A DNA stretch of 64,000 bases. Source: Oxytricha trifallax. Its lineage: Eukaryota > Ciliophora > Spirotrichea > Sporadotrichida > Oxytrichidae. This document shows, one piece after another, positions 63,387-64,000 of the stretch. A program made the translations under genes and the position numbers. The notes under the pieces are model-generated. The model did no database searches and was not told the DNA's origin. It saw only the letters and a list, made by a program, of their open reading frames with translations. Numbering within the stretch: the first letter of the stretch is position 1; every line of letters begins with the position of its first letter. The DNA lies in NCBI GenBank assembly GCA_000711775.1, contig ARYC01000414.1:1-64000 (forward strand), in the 5' to 3' direction.

Positions 63387-64000
63387 GGCTATGGGATCAA
63401 ACACGCCCCCCCCCCATAATGTATATTTTTCTTTTTGTAGTCTGATAGAGTTTTTGACGCTGAGTAATAGTAGCTAATGAACTACTCGTGTGCGATCAAT
63501 AGTTTTCGAGATATGGCCCCATATAAGTTCACATTTTATATATAAAAATATAGTAAAAATTAAAAAAATATTTCCAATTTTTCATAAAAATCTAATTTTT
63601 CCTTAAAATATCAATTTAGAGGATTTAATGAAAATTTAAAGAATTTATTTTATTTATCAAAATAATATCATAATAAATTATTTGGACTTTAATTTTATTA
63701 CAAGAATGTTATATAAATTTATTAAGATATTATTTTGATAAATAAAATAAATTCTTTAAATTTTCATTAAATCCTCTAAATTGATATTTTAAGGAAAAAT
63801 TAGATTTTTTATGAAAAATTGGGAATATTTTTTTAATTTTTACTATAATTTTATATATAAAATGTGAACTTATATGGGGCCATATCTCGAAAACTATTGA
63901 TCGCACACGCATAGTTTATTAGCTACTATTACTCAGCGTCAAAAACTCTATCAGACTACAAAAAGAAAAATATACATTATGGGGGGGGCGTGTTTGATCC
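63387..64000. mobile_element. Foldback palindrome (copy 2), truncated by the window edge, in UNC-50
   Basis: This is an inverted repeat starting GGCTATGGGATCAAACACG at 63387 whose right arm reaches GTGTTTGATCC at the last base, about 7 bp short of its mirror end. Arms are about 300 bp and long C/G runs lie near the tips. It shares a block near each tip with the VPS13 palindrome (GTAGTCTGATAGAG...GAGTAATAGTAGCT), while other arm segments differ. It interrupts UNC-50. The flanking duplication cannot be seen because the right flank is missing; the left flank is GATTTTTC. Confidence 0.85.

Noticed and set aside
63730-63912. 60-codon frame inside the palindrome
   Set aside because: It lies wholly within one inverted-repeat arm, has no counterpart in copy 1 and looks like chance.

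Overview
The window is germline (micronuclear) DNA from a spirotrich ciliate, most likely an Oxytricha- or Stylonychia-like hypotrich. Three observations support this. Long reading frames use TAA and TAG freely as sense codons (read as Gln) and end only at TGA; one is 547 codons with no interruption. Almost every gene is cut by short AT-rich inserts that lack GT..AG ends but are flanked by 2-15 bp direct repeats, and removing one repeat plus the insert restores a conserved reading frame. These are internal eliminated sequences (IESs) with pointers. Finally, the left edge is the end of a TBE-like transposon with a 17-bp C4A4 telomere-like tip and an AnT target. Composition is strongly AT-rich. 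GT..AG introns are mostly 23-90 bp.

Layout, left to right: a TBE end with a decayed DDE transposase (1-1138) inserted in a coiled-coil gene (to 3803, minus); a CH_2/DUF1042 protein (4244-6997, minus); an ISWI chromatin remodeller (7186-11060, minus); a coiled-coil gene (11268-12166, minus) head-to-head with an RIIa-domain gene (12371-13172, plus); three plus-strand genes of unknown function (13505-19274); a NUDT6-type Nudix hydrolase (19311-20715, minus); a 16-kb VPS13 lipid-transfer gene (20819-37038, minus) holding a 628-bp foldback palindrome and a small C4A4-tipped element; an FCP1/NIF HAD phosphatase (37664-39521, plus); a twin-CX9C gene (39985-40695, minus); a Gln-rich coiled-coil gene (40813-44634, plus); ARMC9 (44699-48131, minus); a second small twin-CX9C gene (48332-48695, minus); a Gln/Asn-rich gene (48744-49562, plus); a RING-finger gene (49661-51175, minus); a small open frame (51868-52170, minus); a multi-span membrane protein (52513-54557, minus); a two-EF-hand protein (55323-55577, minus); a PAPA-1/HIT-finger protein (55742-57870, minus); an unknown gene (57994-58947, plus); a SANT/Myb gene (59000-61531, minus) cut by a second kind of palindrome; and UNC-50 (62442-63386, plus), cut by another copy of the VPS13 palindrome that runs off the right edge.

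The genes do not form one pathway. RIIa, CH_2 and ARMC9 families are often ciliary; ISWI, SANT and PAPA-1/HIT are chromatin or nuclear families; VPS13 and UNC-50 act on membranes; the CX9C proteins are typical of the mitochondrial intermembrane space. What links them is architecture: dense genes, convergent neighbours 36-98 bp apart, tiny IESs inside conserved motifs, and long palindromes behaving as IESs. Six gene models (RIIa, ISWI, HAD, RING, SANT and 57994-58947) become a single uninterrupted frame with the IESs and introns given here; their summed lengths divide by three. No tRNA, rRNA or CRISPR was recognised, and promoters could not be defined. Gene coordinates are germline spans that include introns and IESs.
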